Source of the DNA: Bacillota bacterium
Lineage (GTDB): Bacteria > Bacillota > UBA4882 > UBA8346
Length of the DNA: 64,000 nt
Assembly: GCA_023392595.1 (NCBI GenBank)
Contig: JAEVYU010000034.1
Span: 1 to 64,000 of the forward strand
Direction: 5' to 3'
In this document: one piece after another, positions 52,186 through 61,315 of the stretch
Layout: each line of letters opens with the position of its first letter
How positions within the stretch are numbered: position 1 is the first letter of the stretch
Position numbers and translations under genes: made by a program
Notes under the pieces: generated by a model
Seen by the model: only the letters and a program-made list of their open reading frames with translations
What the model was told of the DNA's origin: nothing
The model's database searches: none

Positions 52186-53613
52186 CTACCCTCTTTTAAA
52201 TATCCTCACCCCTAAGGGTGGAATTTCCGGATAACTAAGCCGCGATAAACTGCAACCGAGGGAGTAAATGGGTTCCCAATCGCTGCTCCACTCCCGGGGC
52301 ACTTCGATGCAACGGCATTGTTCATGGCTCATATTGAAACAAGCCAGAATTTGTTCTTTCTTTCCGCTGCGAACAAACCCAAAAACGCCTTCTCCCAAAT
52401 ACAAATCATGGTAAGAGCCGCTTTGTAGCGATTGATACTGTTTACGCATTTGAACCAGTTCTTCTATCCCTTTGAGTAACGATTGATCCTGTTCATTTTC
52501 AGACCATTTCATTGTTTTCCGGCACTCCGGATCTTTGCCGCCCGTCATTCCAATTTCATCCCCATAATATAATGCCGGAATTCCGGGGTAAGCAAACTGA
52601 AATGCCGTTGCAGCCAAGTATTTCTTCTTGTCTTCACCGCATAAAGTTAAAAACCGGGGTGTATCATGACTGCTCAATAAATTATAGGCGCTAATAATAT
52701 ATTCCCATGGCAAATTGGATCGATTAGCGTTTAATTCCATCCGAAACTGTTCTGCGGATAGTTGTCCTTGTGCAAAATATCGAATTACCGCATCACGCCA
52801 CCGGTAATTCATCACCGCGTCACAAGTATCTCCTTTTAGCCAATCAAAAGGTTGATCCCAAATCTCCCCTACAATAAAAGCTTCGGGATTGATTGATTTG
52901 ACCAGTTTTCTGAAAATCCGCCAGAAATCCATGTGGACTTCATTGGGAACATCAAGCCGCCAGCCGTCAATCCCGAGGCTGGTCCAAAATGCCACTACCT
53001 TCAATAGATAATGGACGACTTCCGGATTCTGGTGATTTAATTTCGGTAGAGACCCGAAATTCCACCAACACTCGTAATTGGGCGGGTTTTGACGAATCGG
53101 AAACTCTTTGCAATAATACCAATCTTTAAAACGTGAGCAGGCGCCATGTTTCATAATATCCCGGAAAGCCCAAAAACTATCGCCGGTGTGATTAAATACT
53201 CCGTCGATGATAACCCGGATTCCCGCCCGGTGCAATTGTTCGACCAAACTTTTAAAGGTCCAAACATCGCCGAATTCAGGAGAAATGCTTAAATAATCCC
53301 TTGTATCATATTTATGGTTGGATGGTGAATCAAATACCGGATTCAAATACAATGAAGTAACACCCAATTGTTGCAAATAGGGAATCTTGGCGATAATCCC
53401 TTGTAAATCGCCTCCAAAAAAGTTGAAACAGGATGGGGCATCGCCCCAGGATTGTTTGTGGGCCGGATCATTGGTAGGGTCACCGTTATAAAAACGTTCC
53501 GGAAATATCTGATAGAATACGGCTTGAGAAGCCCAAGCCGGCGGCAATGTTGAAAGCTGCGGCTGTGAAATACTATCAATCCGCTCTTGGTTCGCGAAAC
53601 TTGTTTTATTCAA
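52186..53613 (-). CDS. GH13 alpha-amylase-family glycosidase
   Basis: A 475-residue cytoplasmic glycoside hydrolase of the neopullulanase/maltogenic-amylase type. Region I is DGVFNHTG, region II DGWRLDVPNEV (nucleophile Asp), region III VGEIWD (acid Glu) and region IV LLSSHDTPRF (Asp). YQIFPERFYNGD at the start of the barrel is typical of GH13_20-like enzymes, but the N-terminal CBM34 domain is absent. It would cut maltodextrins. TTG at 53613 follows GGGGGTGA; the ATG at 53646 has no ribosome site. A ~20-residue C-terminal strand domain follows the barrel. Confidence 0.9.
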   Translation of the reverse strand: MNKTSFANQERIDSISQPQLSTLPPAWASQAVFYQIFPERFYNGDPTNDPAHKQSWGDAPSCFNFFGGDLQGIIAKIPYLQQLGVTSLYLNPVFDSPSNHKYDTRDYLSISPEFGDVWTFKSLVEQLHRAGIRVIIDGVFNHTGDSFWAFRDIMKHGACSRFKDWYYCKEFPIRQNPPNYECWWNFGSLPKLNHQNPEVVHYLLKVVAFWTSLGIDGWRLDVPNEVHMDFWRIFRKLVKSINPEAFIVGEIWDQPFDWLKGDTCDAVMNYRWRDAVIRYFAQGQLSAEQFRMELNANRSNLPWEYIISAYNLLSSHDTPRFLTLCGEDKKKYLAATAFQFAYPGIPALYYGDEIGMTGGKDPECRKTMKWSENEQDQSLLKGIEELVQMRKQYQSLQSGSYHDLYLGEGVFGFVRSGKKEQILACFNMSHEQCRCIEVPREWSSDWEPIYSLGCSLSRLSYPEIPPLGVRIFKRG

Positions 53614-53803
53614 CGTATCACCCCCATCCGAGAGAGAATATGACATCGTAACAAAATAATATTACAAATATTTAAAGGCAAGTTCAATAGGGGGATATTG
53701 GGAATGAAACCGTAAAGGGAAAAGTAAAAAAAGAAAAATCATGAAATAATAAACTATGGAAATACTTTTTAGGGTATTCACTAAACTCTTAGGGAGGAAC
53801 AAA

Positions 53804-54271
53804 ATGAATTTCAATTTGAAGATCAAGGATACTATAGCGATTGGCGCGCTGGCCGGCATCATGGGTTCTATTCAGATTTCGGTAGTCAACTTTATTTTCT
53901 TAACCCTTGGTTTTACAATAACTCCCGGGTGGAAACCCTTTGCCGAACTGCTTTCTCGTAATTACGCTCATACTCTTTGGGGTGTTATGGTGGGTCTTCT
54001 AGGCCAAACTTGCAACTGTTCCCTCTGGGGAGTTTTCATTGCTTATGTTTTAAAATTTACCGGAAAAGATTTTTGGTGGTTAAAAGGGCTTGGTGTTGGA
54101 GCGATTGCTTGGTTGACGACAACCGGCCTAATTTCACGGATGCTTCATTTGGCAGAGACGTCCAATAGACCGGCAGACCAATTTATGATCCCGTTTAACT
54201 TATTTTTATTCGGATTCATTGTGGCTTACCTGATTAAGCAATTTGGTTCTTTTAAAACGGATTGGCATTGA
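53804..54271 (+). CDS. Unknown four-helix membrane protein
   Basis: A 155-residue membrane protein with four hydrophobic segments at about 10-35, 50-75, 90-115 and 130-148. The first has AIGALAGIMGSIQISVVNF, and HTLWGVMVGLLGQTCNCS is the most distinctive part. I do not recognise the family. The ATG at 53804 follows GGGAGG. It stands alone between the divergent GH13 gene and the MarR operon. Confidence 0.75.
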   Translation: MNFNLKIKDTIAIGALAGIMGSIQISVVNFIFLTLGFTITPGWKPFAELLSRNYAHTLWGVMVGLLGQTCNCSLWGVFIAYVLKFTGKDFWWLKGLGVGAIAWLTTTGLISRMLHLAETSNRPADQFMIPFNLFLFGFIVAYLIKQFGSFKTDWH

Positions 54272-54368
54272 CAGATTACTACCTAAATTCTGCTTAAAAT
54301 TGAAAACAAAGTACTTCCTGCGTCCAATCACAAATTCGGTTAGGTATTGAATCCATAAAATGGTATAG

Positions 54369-54542
54369 TTATCATCATACAAATTCTTTAACACACCCTA
54401 TAACCTTACAAAAGGCGTCCTCGCTGCAGACCTATTTTGGGCGGCCCAGGATTTAGACCATTCTAAATATGATCCAGAGGTGAAGTTTATTGAATATGGC
54501 TTCAGCTTTTTAATTTTCTACACAATACCCTCGCCGAAATAG
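54369..54542 (+). pseudogene. Possible gene remnant without a start codon
   Basis: A 57-codon open stretch with coding-like composition: KFFNTPYNLTKGVLAADLFW, then AAQDLDHSKYDPEVKFIEY. It has no start codon or ribosome site and is bounded by stops. It recalls the C-terminal helices of periplasmic metal or siderophore binding proteins, but only loosely. The rest of 54272-54627 holds nothing else I can support. Confidence 0.3.
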
Positions 54543-54627
54543 ACATAGGAGTCCTTCCCTACGGCTAAACGGAACAAAATTGCAGTCTCGGCCTATTTCC
54601 CTTAAAAAAACAATTCCTTTAACATTG

Positions 54628-54656
54628 TTGAAAGAGAAACAAAAGTTTATTATAAT
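54628..54656 (+). promoter_or_regulatory. Promoter of the marR-flavoprotein operon
   Basis: TTGAAA (54628-54633), a 17-base spacer and a perfect TATAAT (54651-54656), 33 bases before the marR ATG. Auto-repression by the MarR protein would be expected near here. Confidence 0.85.
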
Positions 54657-54689
54657 TATTGTTAGCACCATCGGGTGGGGGGACAGGCT

Positions 54690-55184
54690 ATGAACAAAGA
54701 AGAACAGGTCATGATAGGTTTCAGGGACTTATATAACAAGATGAATTCGCTGAATAGTGTTAAAATAAAAGAACGAATTGATGATTTTAAGCCTTATCAG
54801 TCTTCTGAAATCCATTGCATCGAATACGTTGGAAGCAATGTGGATTCCAACGTGACCAAACTTGCGGAGTCCTTATATATGACTTTGGGCGCCATCAGTA
54901 AACTAACGAAGAAGCTCATAAAAAAAGGCCTTATTGAAAGCTATCAGAAGCCGGATAACAAGAAAGAAATTTATTTTCGCTTAACTTCACAGGGGAAAGT
55001 CATTTTCAAGGTCCATGAGAAACTGCACCAAGAGTTTTGGGAGCGGGATAAGGCCGTATTTGAGCAGGTACCTGAGGAACATTATAATATCATGCTTAAC
55101 TTTATGAAAATGTATAATAGACATTTGGATGCGGAAATAAAGAAGCAAGGTTTAGATATAGCCAATCAAGATGATTTTGAATAA
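54690..55184 (+). CDS. MarR-family transcriptional regulator
   Basis: A 164-residue winged-helix protein: SSEIHCIEYVGSN, the recognition region VTKLAESLYMTLGAISKLTKKLIKKGLI and the wing PDNKKEIYFRLTSQG, all MarR hallmarks. Regulates genes for redox, stress or aromatic compounds in other bacteria. The ATG at 54690 follows GTGGGGGG. A single Cys lies in the first HTH helix (IHCIEY) and might sense oxidants, though that is a guess. Two flavoprotein genes follow, past a terminator-like hairpin. Confidence 0.9.
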   Translation: MNKEEQVMIGFRDLYNKMNSLNSVKIKERIDDFKPYQSSEIHCIEYVGSNVDSNVTKLAESLYMTLGAISKLTKKLIKKGLIESYQKPDNKKEIYFRLTSQGKVIFKVHEKLHQEFWERDKAVFEQVPEEHYNIMLNFMKMYNRHLDAEIKKQGLDIANQDDFE

Positions 55185-55207
55185 TGGATTGTGTCAAAAA
55201 GAGCTTA

Positions 55208-55256
55208 AAGGGGCTGTATCAAAACGTTGAAACGTCAGCGTATGATACAGCCCCTT
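55208..55256 (+). terminator. Terminator after marR
   Basis: A perfect 14-bp stem (55208-55221 with 55243-55256) and T-rich tail (CCTTTTTATT). It lies 23 bases past the marR stop, so the flavoprotein genes need read-through or their own promoter. Confidence 0.85.
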
Positions 55257-55402
55257 CCTTTTTATTGACAAGGAAACAATAGGGTGTTATGATAATTATG
55301 TTGCCTAGGAAACAAAACTGTCTTTTGAGGTGAAAAATTGATATGAATACCCAATGTACGGAACAAACTACAAACAGAGCAGACTTGCAAGGAGGAAAAA
55401 CC

Positions 55403-56026
55403 ATGAATATTATCGGAATTATCGCAAGTCCACGGAGAGAAGGCAATACCGCCTGGATAGTCAATAAAATACTCGAAGGTGCGAAAGAACAGGGCGCCGA
55501 AACTCAGGTCTGGTATATCAGCAACCTTGATATCAAACCGTGCCGGGGTTGCTGGGGGTGTCACAAGGGCAATCAGGGTTGTGTTATCAAAGACGACATG
55601 CAGAAACTTAATGAAGCGATTGATCATGCGGGTGCCATTGTTTTCGGCTCGCCGATTTACATGATGCAGATGACTGCCCAGGCGAAAATATTCGTCGACA
55701 GGATGTTTGCACGATTTTCTCCGCGATACTCCCCGTATTTCAAAGAAGAAAATGCCGCCCAAAAAAAGCTGATTCTTACGTTTAATCAGGGCAACCCCGA
55801 TCCCGGCCTGTTTCAGCCATATATTGATTATACGAAACACATGTTTGATTTGCTGGAATTTGATGTGAAAGAGGTACCTGTCGTTACCGGTATGCGAAAT
55901 GGACCGGCGCATGAAAGAGAAGAGCTGCACACCGTCTTGAAGAATATCGGTTCATCGTTGTTTTTGGAACAATTACCGGAATATAAAGATATTGCAACTG
56001 CGGATGCGTCGTTAAAGCAGGGGTAG
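55403..56026 (+). CDS. Iron-sulfur-flavoprotein-like NADPH:FMN reductase
   Basis: A 207-residue flavodoxin-fold protein: IIASPRREGNTAWIVNKIL binds the FMN phosphate and FGSPIYMMQMTAQAKIFVDR is the second FMN loop. Cys47, Cys50, Cys53 and Cys60 (CRGCWGCHKGNQGC, CX2CX2CX6C) resemble the 4Fe-4S site of archaeal and clostridial iron-sulfur flavoproteins. It probably transfers electrons between ferredoxin-like partners and small oxidants. The ATG at 55403 follows GGAGG. Pairs with the homologue downstream. Confidence 0.87.
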   Translation: MNIIGIIASPRREGNTAWIVNKILEGAKEQGAETQVWYISNLDIKPCRGCWGCHKGNQGCVIKDDMQKLNEAIDHAGAIVFGSPIYMMQMTAQAKIFVDRMFARFSPRYSPYFKEENAAQKKLILTFNQGNPDPGLFQPYIDYTKHMFDLLEFDVKEVPVVTGMRNGPAHEREELHTVLKNIGSSLFLEQLPEYKDIATADASLKQG

Positions 56027-56069
56027 ACAAATTATTTTTAACGAAATGATAGAAAGAAGAGGCTAATTT

Positions 56070-56720
56070 ATGAAACTTATCGCTGTATGTGGTAGCGCAA
56101 GAAAACAAGGCAATACCGCAACAATGTTACACCAAGTCATTGAAGGCGCCAAATCAGTAGGTGCTGGTATTGAAACTGAATTGGTAAATCTTTTTGACTT
56201 AAACTACCAAGACTGTATCAGTTGTTATGCTTGTAAATTGAAAAATAGTAAGTCTTTTGGACATTGTATGGTAAATGATGAACTTAAGCCCTTATTGGAA
56301 CGTATTGAACAATCCGATGGAATTGTTCTTGGTTCGCCTATTTATTATGGAAACCTATCCGGTCAAATGCGTTCATTTACGGATAGGTTGCTTTTTCAAT
56401 ATCTTGATTATGGCGGTACGGGTACAGGTCCTAAACCCAAAAACTTTAAAACAGCCTTGATTGCAACGATGAATGTGAATGATAAAATTCATGTGAAAAG
56501 AGGGTTCCAGGATACTTTAGTTGGTTTTTCAGAAATGATGGGCCATACATTGGGCAGTTGTGAACTACTAACTTTGACTGATACCATTCTTTTTGACGAT
56601 TATTCAAAGTACGTTTATCTGATGCCGGATAAAGAAGAAAAATCGCATCGGGTCGAAAAAATATCGGCTGCGGATTTGCAAAAAGCTTTTGATTTAGGAG
56701 TCAGACTTATTAAATCCTAG
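56070..56720 (+). CDS. NAD(P)H-dependent FMN reductase-like flavoprotein
   Basis: A 216-residue flavodoxin-fold protein related to the previous one: VCGSARKQGNTATML for FMN phosphate and LGSPIYYGNLSGQMRSFTDR for the ring. Cys49, Cys52 and Cys55 plus Cys66 give a looser CX2CX2CX10C set, so an Fe-S cluster is possible but less sure. AGAGG lies seven bases before the ATG and the gene follows the first flavoprotein by 43 bases; co-transcription is likely. Probable role in redox or quinone/nitro-compound reduction under MarR control. Confidence 0.85.
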   Translation: MKLIAVCGSARKQGNTATMLHQVIEGAKSVGAGIETELVNLFDLNYQDCISCYACKLKNSKSFGHCMVNDELKPLLERIEQSDGIVLGSPIYYGNLSGQMRSFTDRLLFQYLDYGGTGTGPKPKNFKTALIATMNVNDKIHVKRGFQDTLVGFSEMMGHTLGSCELLTLTDTILFDDYSKYVYLMPDKEEKSHRVEKISAADLQKAFDLGVRLIKS

Positions 56721-57819
56721 CGTACCATATTCCTCATTAATATTCCGGTCGGAGTTTTCATTTTTATTCGACATCTTTCCGGCATTTTTCTCATAAAGAT
56801 GTTTTTTGTGCCTTTTTTTTAATTGCTTTCGCGTTTCAAAAAGCTCACCTTTGGACAGGCTCGATGTTCTCACCGCTGCTGCTCTCCGCCCCCTCCGCTT
56901 CGATTGCCCACTCTCAAAAATCAAAATGGTCCAGCGATTTCTGATTCATTTCATCAAACCTTTTTTTCATTTCTCCCTTGGGTGATTTCGTTTCATCAAA
57001 CCTCACTGTTATCTGTAAAAAAAACCAATCCTTTTCATTTTTATTTATTTTTTGGACCTCTTGGACCTCATGCCCCTCTTTTCCCTCGTAAAAAAGGCAA
57101 AAAACTTCTATATAGGATGAAATAATAAATATTTTGCCTGACCGCGCATAGTCAAACTATACCCCAGGCCTAACGAAAAGAACTTAAACGGGATTCACAG
57201 GATTTTATGGATTAACAGGATTTTTTTAAAACCCCTATGAATTATCTGTTTTTTGCAGCCCAATTTTACCAGGTCTTAATCCTGTAAATCCCGTAAATCC
57301 CGTCTCCGTTAACTTCATTTAGGACAATTTTTTCAATATATATAACTTCACAAAATTTTCAAAATCATTTTGATCTGATGAAACATCTGGTAGACAAGTT
57401 ATAATCAAGAGGAGTAGGAGGGGCATGAGGGCGTAAAAATAAAAAACCGGTTTTATAATCTCCCGGAGTTCTGCGGTTCATCAAACCTTTGCGCCAAAAA
57501 AGTTTTCAAAATTATTACCTGGTATTAAATTTAATTTACCAGCTAAAAATGGTATTTTCTTATATCGAAGTCAGCAACAATTGCCATATCATCATTAGGA
57601 GTTCCCGGGACAAAATTGATACACTTTTTCCAAAAAAAGATGGTATAAGCAAGACGATAAAGTTCTGAAATCTCGTCTTTTATTTGAAAAGCCCGGAAGG
57701 GATAGCCCCATAACCAATTTTTAACTGAATCCGGCAAGCCACTTCCACTTAAAAATCCACATCCCATGAAACTTGCCGGAATTCACTCTGTTTAATCAGT
57801 TCAATCCGTAAAATCCTGA
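56721..57819. other. Gene-poor region with inverted repeats
   Basis: About 1.1 kb with no convincing gene. Three copies of TTCATCAAACCT lie near 56946, 56990 and 57478. A 13-bp inverted repeat joins 57066-57078 and 57418-57430. Inside it, two stretches (about 57186-57225 and 57276-57304) are imperfect inverted copies built on AATCCTGTAAATCCCGT, a motif common in bacterial intergenic repeats. A minus-strand frame of 74 codons at 57543-57767 has no ribosome site and no recognisable product. Confidence 0.6.
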
Positions 57820-58671
57820 CTAATCCTGGTCCAAATAATGGGCTGCGCTTAAGGCCGCCACTTGCCCCTGGCCTACAGCGCGGCTGATCTGCCAGGGCCT
57901 TCCCGTGCAATCGCCGGCCGCAAACACTCCCGGCAAGTTGGTGGCCTGGGTAAAATCAACCCGGATAAAACCATTTTCAATATGTAAACCATCCAAAAGC
58001 TCACTGGCGGGCCGGCCCGCCCTTTCGATAAATATCCCGCTCACCCCGAATTCCCCGGCGGAAGTTTTTAAAAGTTCCACCTTGTCCGCTCCCGAAATTT
58101 TCTGAGGTTTCCCCCGGACCACCTTTACTTTGGGGCTAAGTTCGGTGGCCAAACGATATTGCGGGAAATAGTAAACTTCCGAACAGATCTCGGATAAAAA
58201 CGCCGCTTCGGATTCGGCTTCCGGAATATAACCAATCATGGCCACGGCTTTTCCCTTAAAAAACATCCCGTCGCAAGTGGCGCAATAACTGACACCCCGT
58301 CCCACAAACTCCGCTTCACCGGCAATCTCGGCGACTGTTGAAATACCGGGAGCCAAGATCAGCGTTTTAGCCTGAAGGGCATTTTCACGGCCGATCAAAG
58401 AAAAGATCCGCTCTTCCTGATAAATGTTTTGGACCTCGTCTTTGATGCTGACTACCCCTTCGGCCTGGGCATGATCTCTCATCTTGCCAATCAGTTCCGA
58501 GCCGGATATTTGGGGAATCCCCAGATAATTTTCAATCTGTTCGGCCTGGATCAATTTTGAACTCATGGTTTCTTTCGATACCAAAAGCGCATCTTTATTT
58601 CTCCGTCTGGCATTGACTGCCGCCGCGAGGCCCGCCGGTCCTCCTCCGACGATAGCGATATCATACACCAT
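57820..58671 (-). CDS. Thioredoxin-reductase-like flavoprotein
   Basis: A 283-residue low-molecular-weight thioredoxin reductase fold. FAD site AIVGGGPAGLAAAVN, redox pair Cys130-Cys133 in CATCDG, and the second FAD motif VFAAGDCTGRPWQISRAVGQG. The NADPH half is degenerate: the GGGxSA loop is replaced by IGYIPEAESEA (146-156) and the basic HRR motif is missing, and the protein is about 30 residues shorter than usual. That is the pattern described for ferredoxin-dependent flavin thioredoxin reductases and related enzymes. AAGGAACGG precedes the ATG. Confidence 0.87.
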   Translation of the reverse strand: MVYDIAIVGGGPAGLAAAVNARRRNKDALLVSKETMSSKLIQAEQIENYLGIPQISGSELIGKMRDHAQAEGVVSIKDEVQNIYQEERIFSLIGRENALQAKTLILAPGISTVAEIAGEAEFVGRGVSYCATCDGMFFKGKAVAMIGYIPEAESEAAFLSEICSEVYYFPQYRLATELSPKVKVVRGKPQKISGADKVELLKTSAGEFGVSGIFIERAGRPASELLDGLHIENGFIRVDFTQATNLPGVFAAGDCTGRPWQISRAVGQGQVAALSAAHYLDQD

Positions 58672-58792
58672 ATCCGTTCCTTCCTTTCGCTTGATATGAA
58701 AACCAAAAATAAGAATTTAAATTCTGCCAACAGGTAACTGTACAAAAATGAAGAATAATAAATAGACTTAAAAATAATAAAGGAGCATCCCT

Positions 58793-59386
58793 GTGTTATA
58801 TACCATATTTAAACTTTTATTCCGCGGTTTTTTGAAGCTATTTGCAGGCCTCAAAGCCACCGGCAAGGAAAATATCCCCCAAAGCGGTCCTGCCCTGATT
58901 GTGGCCAACCATATCAGCAATTGGGACCCCATGGTGTTAGGGGGGGACCTCAAGCGCCAAGTTAAGTTTATTGCTAAAGAGGAACTGATTAAAATCCCTC
59001 TGATCGGCCTTTTAATAAAATCCTGGGGCGTTGTGCCCATCAAACGGGGCCGCGGCGACCGGGAGGCCATCAGTAAATCCTTGGAAATTCTAGGAGAGCA
59101 GCATTTGATGGGCATTTTTATCGAAGGACGAAGAAATACCGTTCATCCCGAACAAATGCTGAAACCTCAACACGGAGCCGCCATGCTGGCTTTAAAAACC
59201 GGCGTTCCCGTCATCCCGGCCGTTATCATCAATAGCAATAGAATTTTCCGGAGCTTCAAAAGAGTCAGGGTCGTCTTCGGAACCCCGATTCAGTTTACCG
59301 AAGAACCGGGCGTCGATAAAAAGGACCTCTACGAACAAATCAGCAACCGGATTGTCCAGGAAATCATGAAACTAAAAGGGGCTTGA
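58793..59386 (+). CDS. PlsC-type 1-acylglycerol-3-phosphate acyltransferase
   Basis: A 197-residue acyltransferase with NHISNWDP (His40, Asp45; NHX4D), VPIKRGRGDREA and FIEGRRN (Glu111), then the VPVIPAVIINS strand. It makes phosphatidate from lysophosphatidate on the inner membrane. The start is GTG at 58793 with AAAGGAG nine bases upstream. Monocistronic, ending in a terminator shared with hpf. Length is typical of the short bacterial PlsC group. Confidence 0.92.
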   Translation: MLYTIFKLLFRGFLKLFAGLKATGKENIPQSGPALIVANHISNWDPMVLGGDLKRQVKFIAKEELIKIPLIGLLIKSWGVVPIKRGRGDREAISKSLEILGEQHLMGIFIEGRRNTVHPEQMLKPQHGAAMLALKTGVPVIPAVIINSNRIFRSFKRVRVVFGTPIQFTEEPGVDKKDLYEQISNRIVQEIMKLKGA

Positions 59387-59404
59387 AATGTTTCAGGCCC
59401 CTTT
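59375..59404. terminator. Bidirectional terminator between plsC-like gene and hpf
   Basis: A 14-bp near-perfect stem (59375-59388 with 59391-59404) overlapping the plsC-like stop codon, with A-rich and T-rich flanks. It serves both convergent genes. Confidence 0.8.
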
Positions 59405-59412
59405 CCGCTTCT

Positions 59413-59943
59413 TCAATACTCCGGTTCTATTAATCCGTAATGGCCGTCTTTCCTTTTATACACCACATTGACCTGGTCGGTTTCACCATTGGTAAAAACG
59501 TAAAAATCATGAGCCAACAAGTCCATTTGCATGACCGCTTCTTCAACCGTCATCGGCTTCATTGCAAAACGTTTGGTCCGCTTGATTTGAGGTTCGCCGG
59601 CTTCTTCCTGAGGCGCAGGAGCCAAATTGGCCACGATTTGGTTATCTTCACGGAATTTACGGTTAATCCTGGTTTTATATTTCCGGATTTGACGTTCGAT
59701 CTTATCAATCGCTCCATCAATCGACCCATACATATCACCGGTTTTTTCTTCGCCTCGAAGGAGCAGACCGTCAACCTGAATGGTAATTTCAACAATATGT
59801 TTGCCTCGTTCCGTACTCAATGTTACTTGGGCTCCGCGGGGACTTTTTTCAAAAAATTTAGCGATTTTGGAGACTTTTTTTTCGGCATATTCTCTTAATG
59901 CATCCGTCACTTCTATGTTTTTGCCATTTACCGTTACTACCAT
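59413..59943 (-). CDS. hpf: Ribosome hibernation promoting factor (long form)
   Basis: A 176-residue long HPF. Residues 1-~100 are the S30AE/YfiA domain (VTVNGKNIEVTDALREYAEKKV), which blocks the decoding centre, and ~118-176 the C-terminal dimer domain (RTKRFAMKPMTVEEAVMQMDLLAHDF, here split by position) that makes 100S ribosomes. Long HPF is the usual form in Bacillota. AAAGGAG precedes the ATG. Confidence 0.95.
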   Translation of the reverse strand: MVVTVNGKNIEVTDALREYAEKKVSKIAKFFEKSPRGAQVTLSTERGKHIVEITIQVDGLLLRGEEKTGDMYGSIDGAIDKIERQIRKYKTRINRKFREDNQIVANLAPAPQEEAGEPQIKRTKRFAMKPMTVEEAVMQMDLLAHDFYVFTNGETDQVNVVYKRKDGHYGLIEPEY

Positions 59944-60059
59944 TTAGACCATCTCCTTTTTGAATTCGATGTTTTGTTCAGGGAATTTTAAAAGTCCTAA
60001 TAAATATATTATCGATACCGGTCGGAATATCCTCCCGGAAAACTTAAAAACATAAAAAG

Positions 60060-60112
60060 GCTTGTGCCAAATTTGCGCGCACGCCCGGCCGCGTTTCCTC
60101 TTTAGCACAAGC
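60060..60112 (-). terminator. Terminator after the DUF1540 gene
   Basis: An 8-bp stem (60060-60067 with 60105-60112); on the minus strand the last arm is followed by CCTTTTTATG. It separates the DUF1540 gene from hpf. Confidence 0.65.
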
Positions 60113-60176
60113 TGTTTTCATCGAAGCGATCCACCTGATTGTTGATGCGCGTAACGCCAAAAAAACTTCAGGTTAT

Positions 60177-60371
60177 TTAGCTTTTTTTCGGAGCAAAGGT
60201 TTCACAGCAAGTTTCCATTGATGTCCGGGCGCCGGTATCATCTTCCAATGAACCAATCTCCATATTGTCAGTTGCTCCAAAATTATTTTTTACTTTAATT
60301 TCATCAGCCTGACATTCATTGGCATCATCGTTATACTGACACGAAGCAACGCTGCACTTTATACGATTCAT
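60177..60371 (-). CDS. DUF1540 small cysteine-rich protein
   Basis: A 64-residue protein with the DUF1540 pattern: IKCSVASCQYND, then ECQADEIKV and a C-terminal TCCETF. The cysteines could bind a metal. DUF1540 proteins are typical of spore-forming clostridia and relatives, with no known function. The ATG at 60371 has GGAGG seven bases upstream; an upstream extension is rejected. Confidence 0.9.
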   Translation of the reverse strand: MNRIKCSVASCQYNDDANECQADEIKVKNNFGATDNMEIGSLEDDTGARTSMETCCETFAPKKS

Positions 60372-60459
60372 CCCATCACCTCCGAAGTTATTATCCATCA
60401 GTTCCGGAGTGATTATTCATTTTTATCCAGTGATGAGATATTCTGTACGCCAGAACGAC

Positions 60460-61158
60460 TCAGGCCAGTTCCACCAGGAGGGTTCTGGAATCCCCGGTGG
60501 TTTGCCTGTCATCTGAAAAGGATTGACAATGATAAGCCGCTATCAACGACTCCCCCAATAAAGGAGATAAAAATAACAAGTTCAAGTGGATAGGTTGCCC
60601 CATACTGCCGTACCAGATACGTTCATAGGTCATGGGATGAAGCGTTCTCCAGGCATCAGACCAACCAAGGGAGGCGATTTCTTGAAGATAGTGTTTATAA
60701 TCCAAGCTGGCATTGAGATTTGCGGCCTGAATTTTCAGATTTCCCATGATGACCGCCCGGTTACCTTTTTGCATCTCAAAGTTTTTTAGTATTTTTTGAA
60801 AGAGTAAGTCAGAATCGCGAATGTCCCGGGATTTGGGAAAATCAATTCCGGAAATCCTCATATCGTGTCCGGGAAGATAAATCTTCACCGCGTTATCCGG
60901 CTGCTCGGCGGTTGCAGTCTCCCCGGAAATAACGATTTGACTGCGACTGGCGATCACCATCAGGTCCTGTCCAATTCCCGGCCGTGACTGGGCCCAATGT
61001 TGCCAACCATTCCGGTGAAAAATAGGTTGTAAAGTTATCATATCCCGATTCCCGGACAAAAATAACAGGTCGGCATCAGCGAAGGGCATATGATGAAAAT
61101 TCTCCCGTATCCGCCGGTTTTTATTTTCACCGGGTATGGCCAAAACCGCAATCTTCAA
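60460..61158 (-). CDS. Degenerate endonuclease/phosphatase-like protein
   Basis: A 232-residue soluble protein with the order of the EEP (exonuclease III/DNase I) fold: a central strand then MGNLKIQ where GDFN is expected, GWSDAWRTLHPMTYERIWY, HLNLLFLSPLL where the Asp-strand lies, and a SFSDDRQTTGDSRTLL end in place of SDH. Most metal ligands are changed, so catalysis is doubtful. The start is TTG at 61158 with GGAG nine bases before. The family link rests on pattern memory. Confidence 0.5.
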   Translation of the reverse strand: MKIAVLAIPGENKNRRIRENFHHMPFADADLLFLSGNRDMITLQPIFHRNGWQHWAQSRPGIGQDLMVIASRSQIVISGETATAEQPDNAVKIYLPGHDMRISGIDFPKSRDIRDSDLLFQKILKNFEMQKGNRAVIMGNLKIQAANLNASLDYKHYLQEIASLGWSDAWRTLHPMTYERIWYGSMGQPIHLNLLFLSPLLGESLIAAYHCQSFSDDRQTTGDSRTLLVELA

Positions 61159-61315
61159 AATATCACACTCCGGGTTATCATGAATTGATTATAATTTCGT
61201 CTGGCGTCTTTGACTTCCTTTTTTTATTTTAAATTTTTGGTAAGACAGTAAGAATTTACTATATGATAGGATTTCATGACAACGCAAATAAAGTTATTCA
61301 AGAAAGGTATTTAAC

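Noticed and set aside
56946..57490. CRISPR-like array from TTCATCAAACCT copies
   Set aside because: Only three short copies with irregular spacing (tens to hundreds of bases) and no cas genes.
57543..57767. 74-codon minus-strand frame
   Set aside because: No ribosome site, no recognised family, in a repeat-rich gene-poor stretch. A remnant is possible but not supported.
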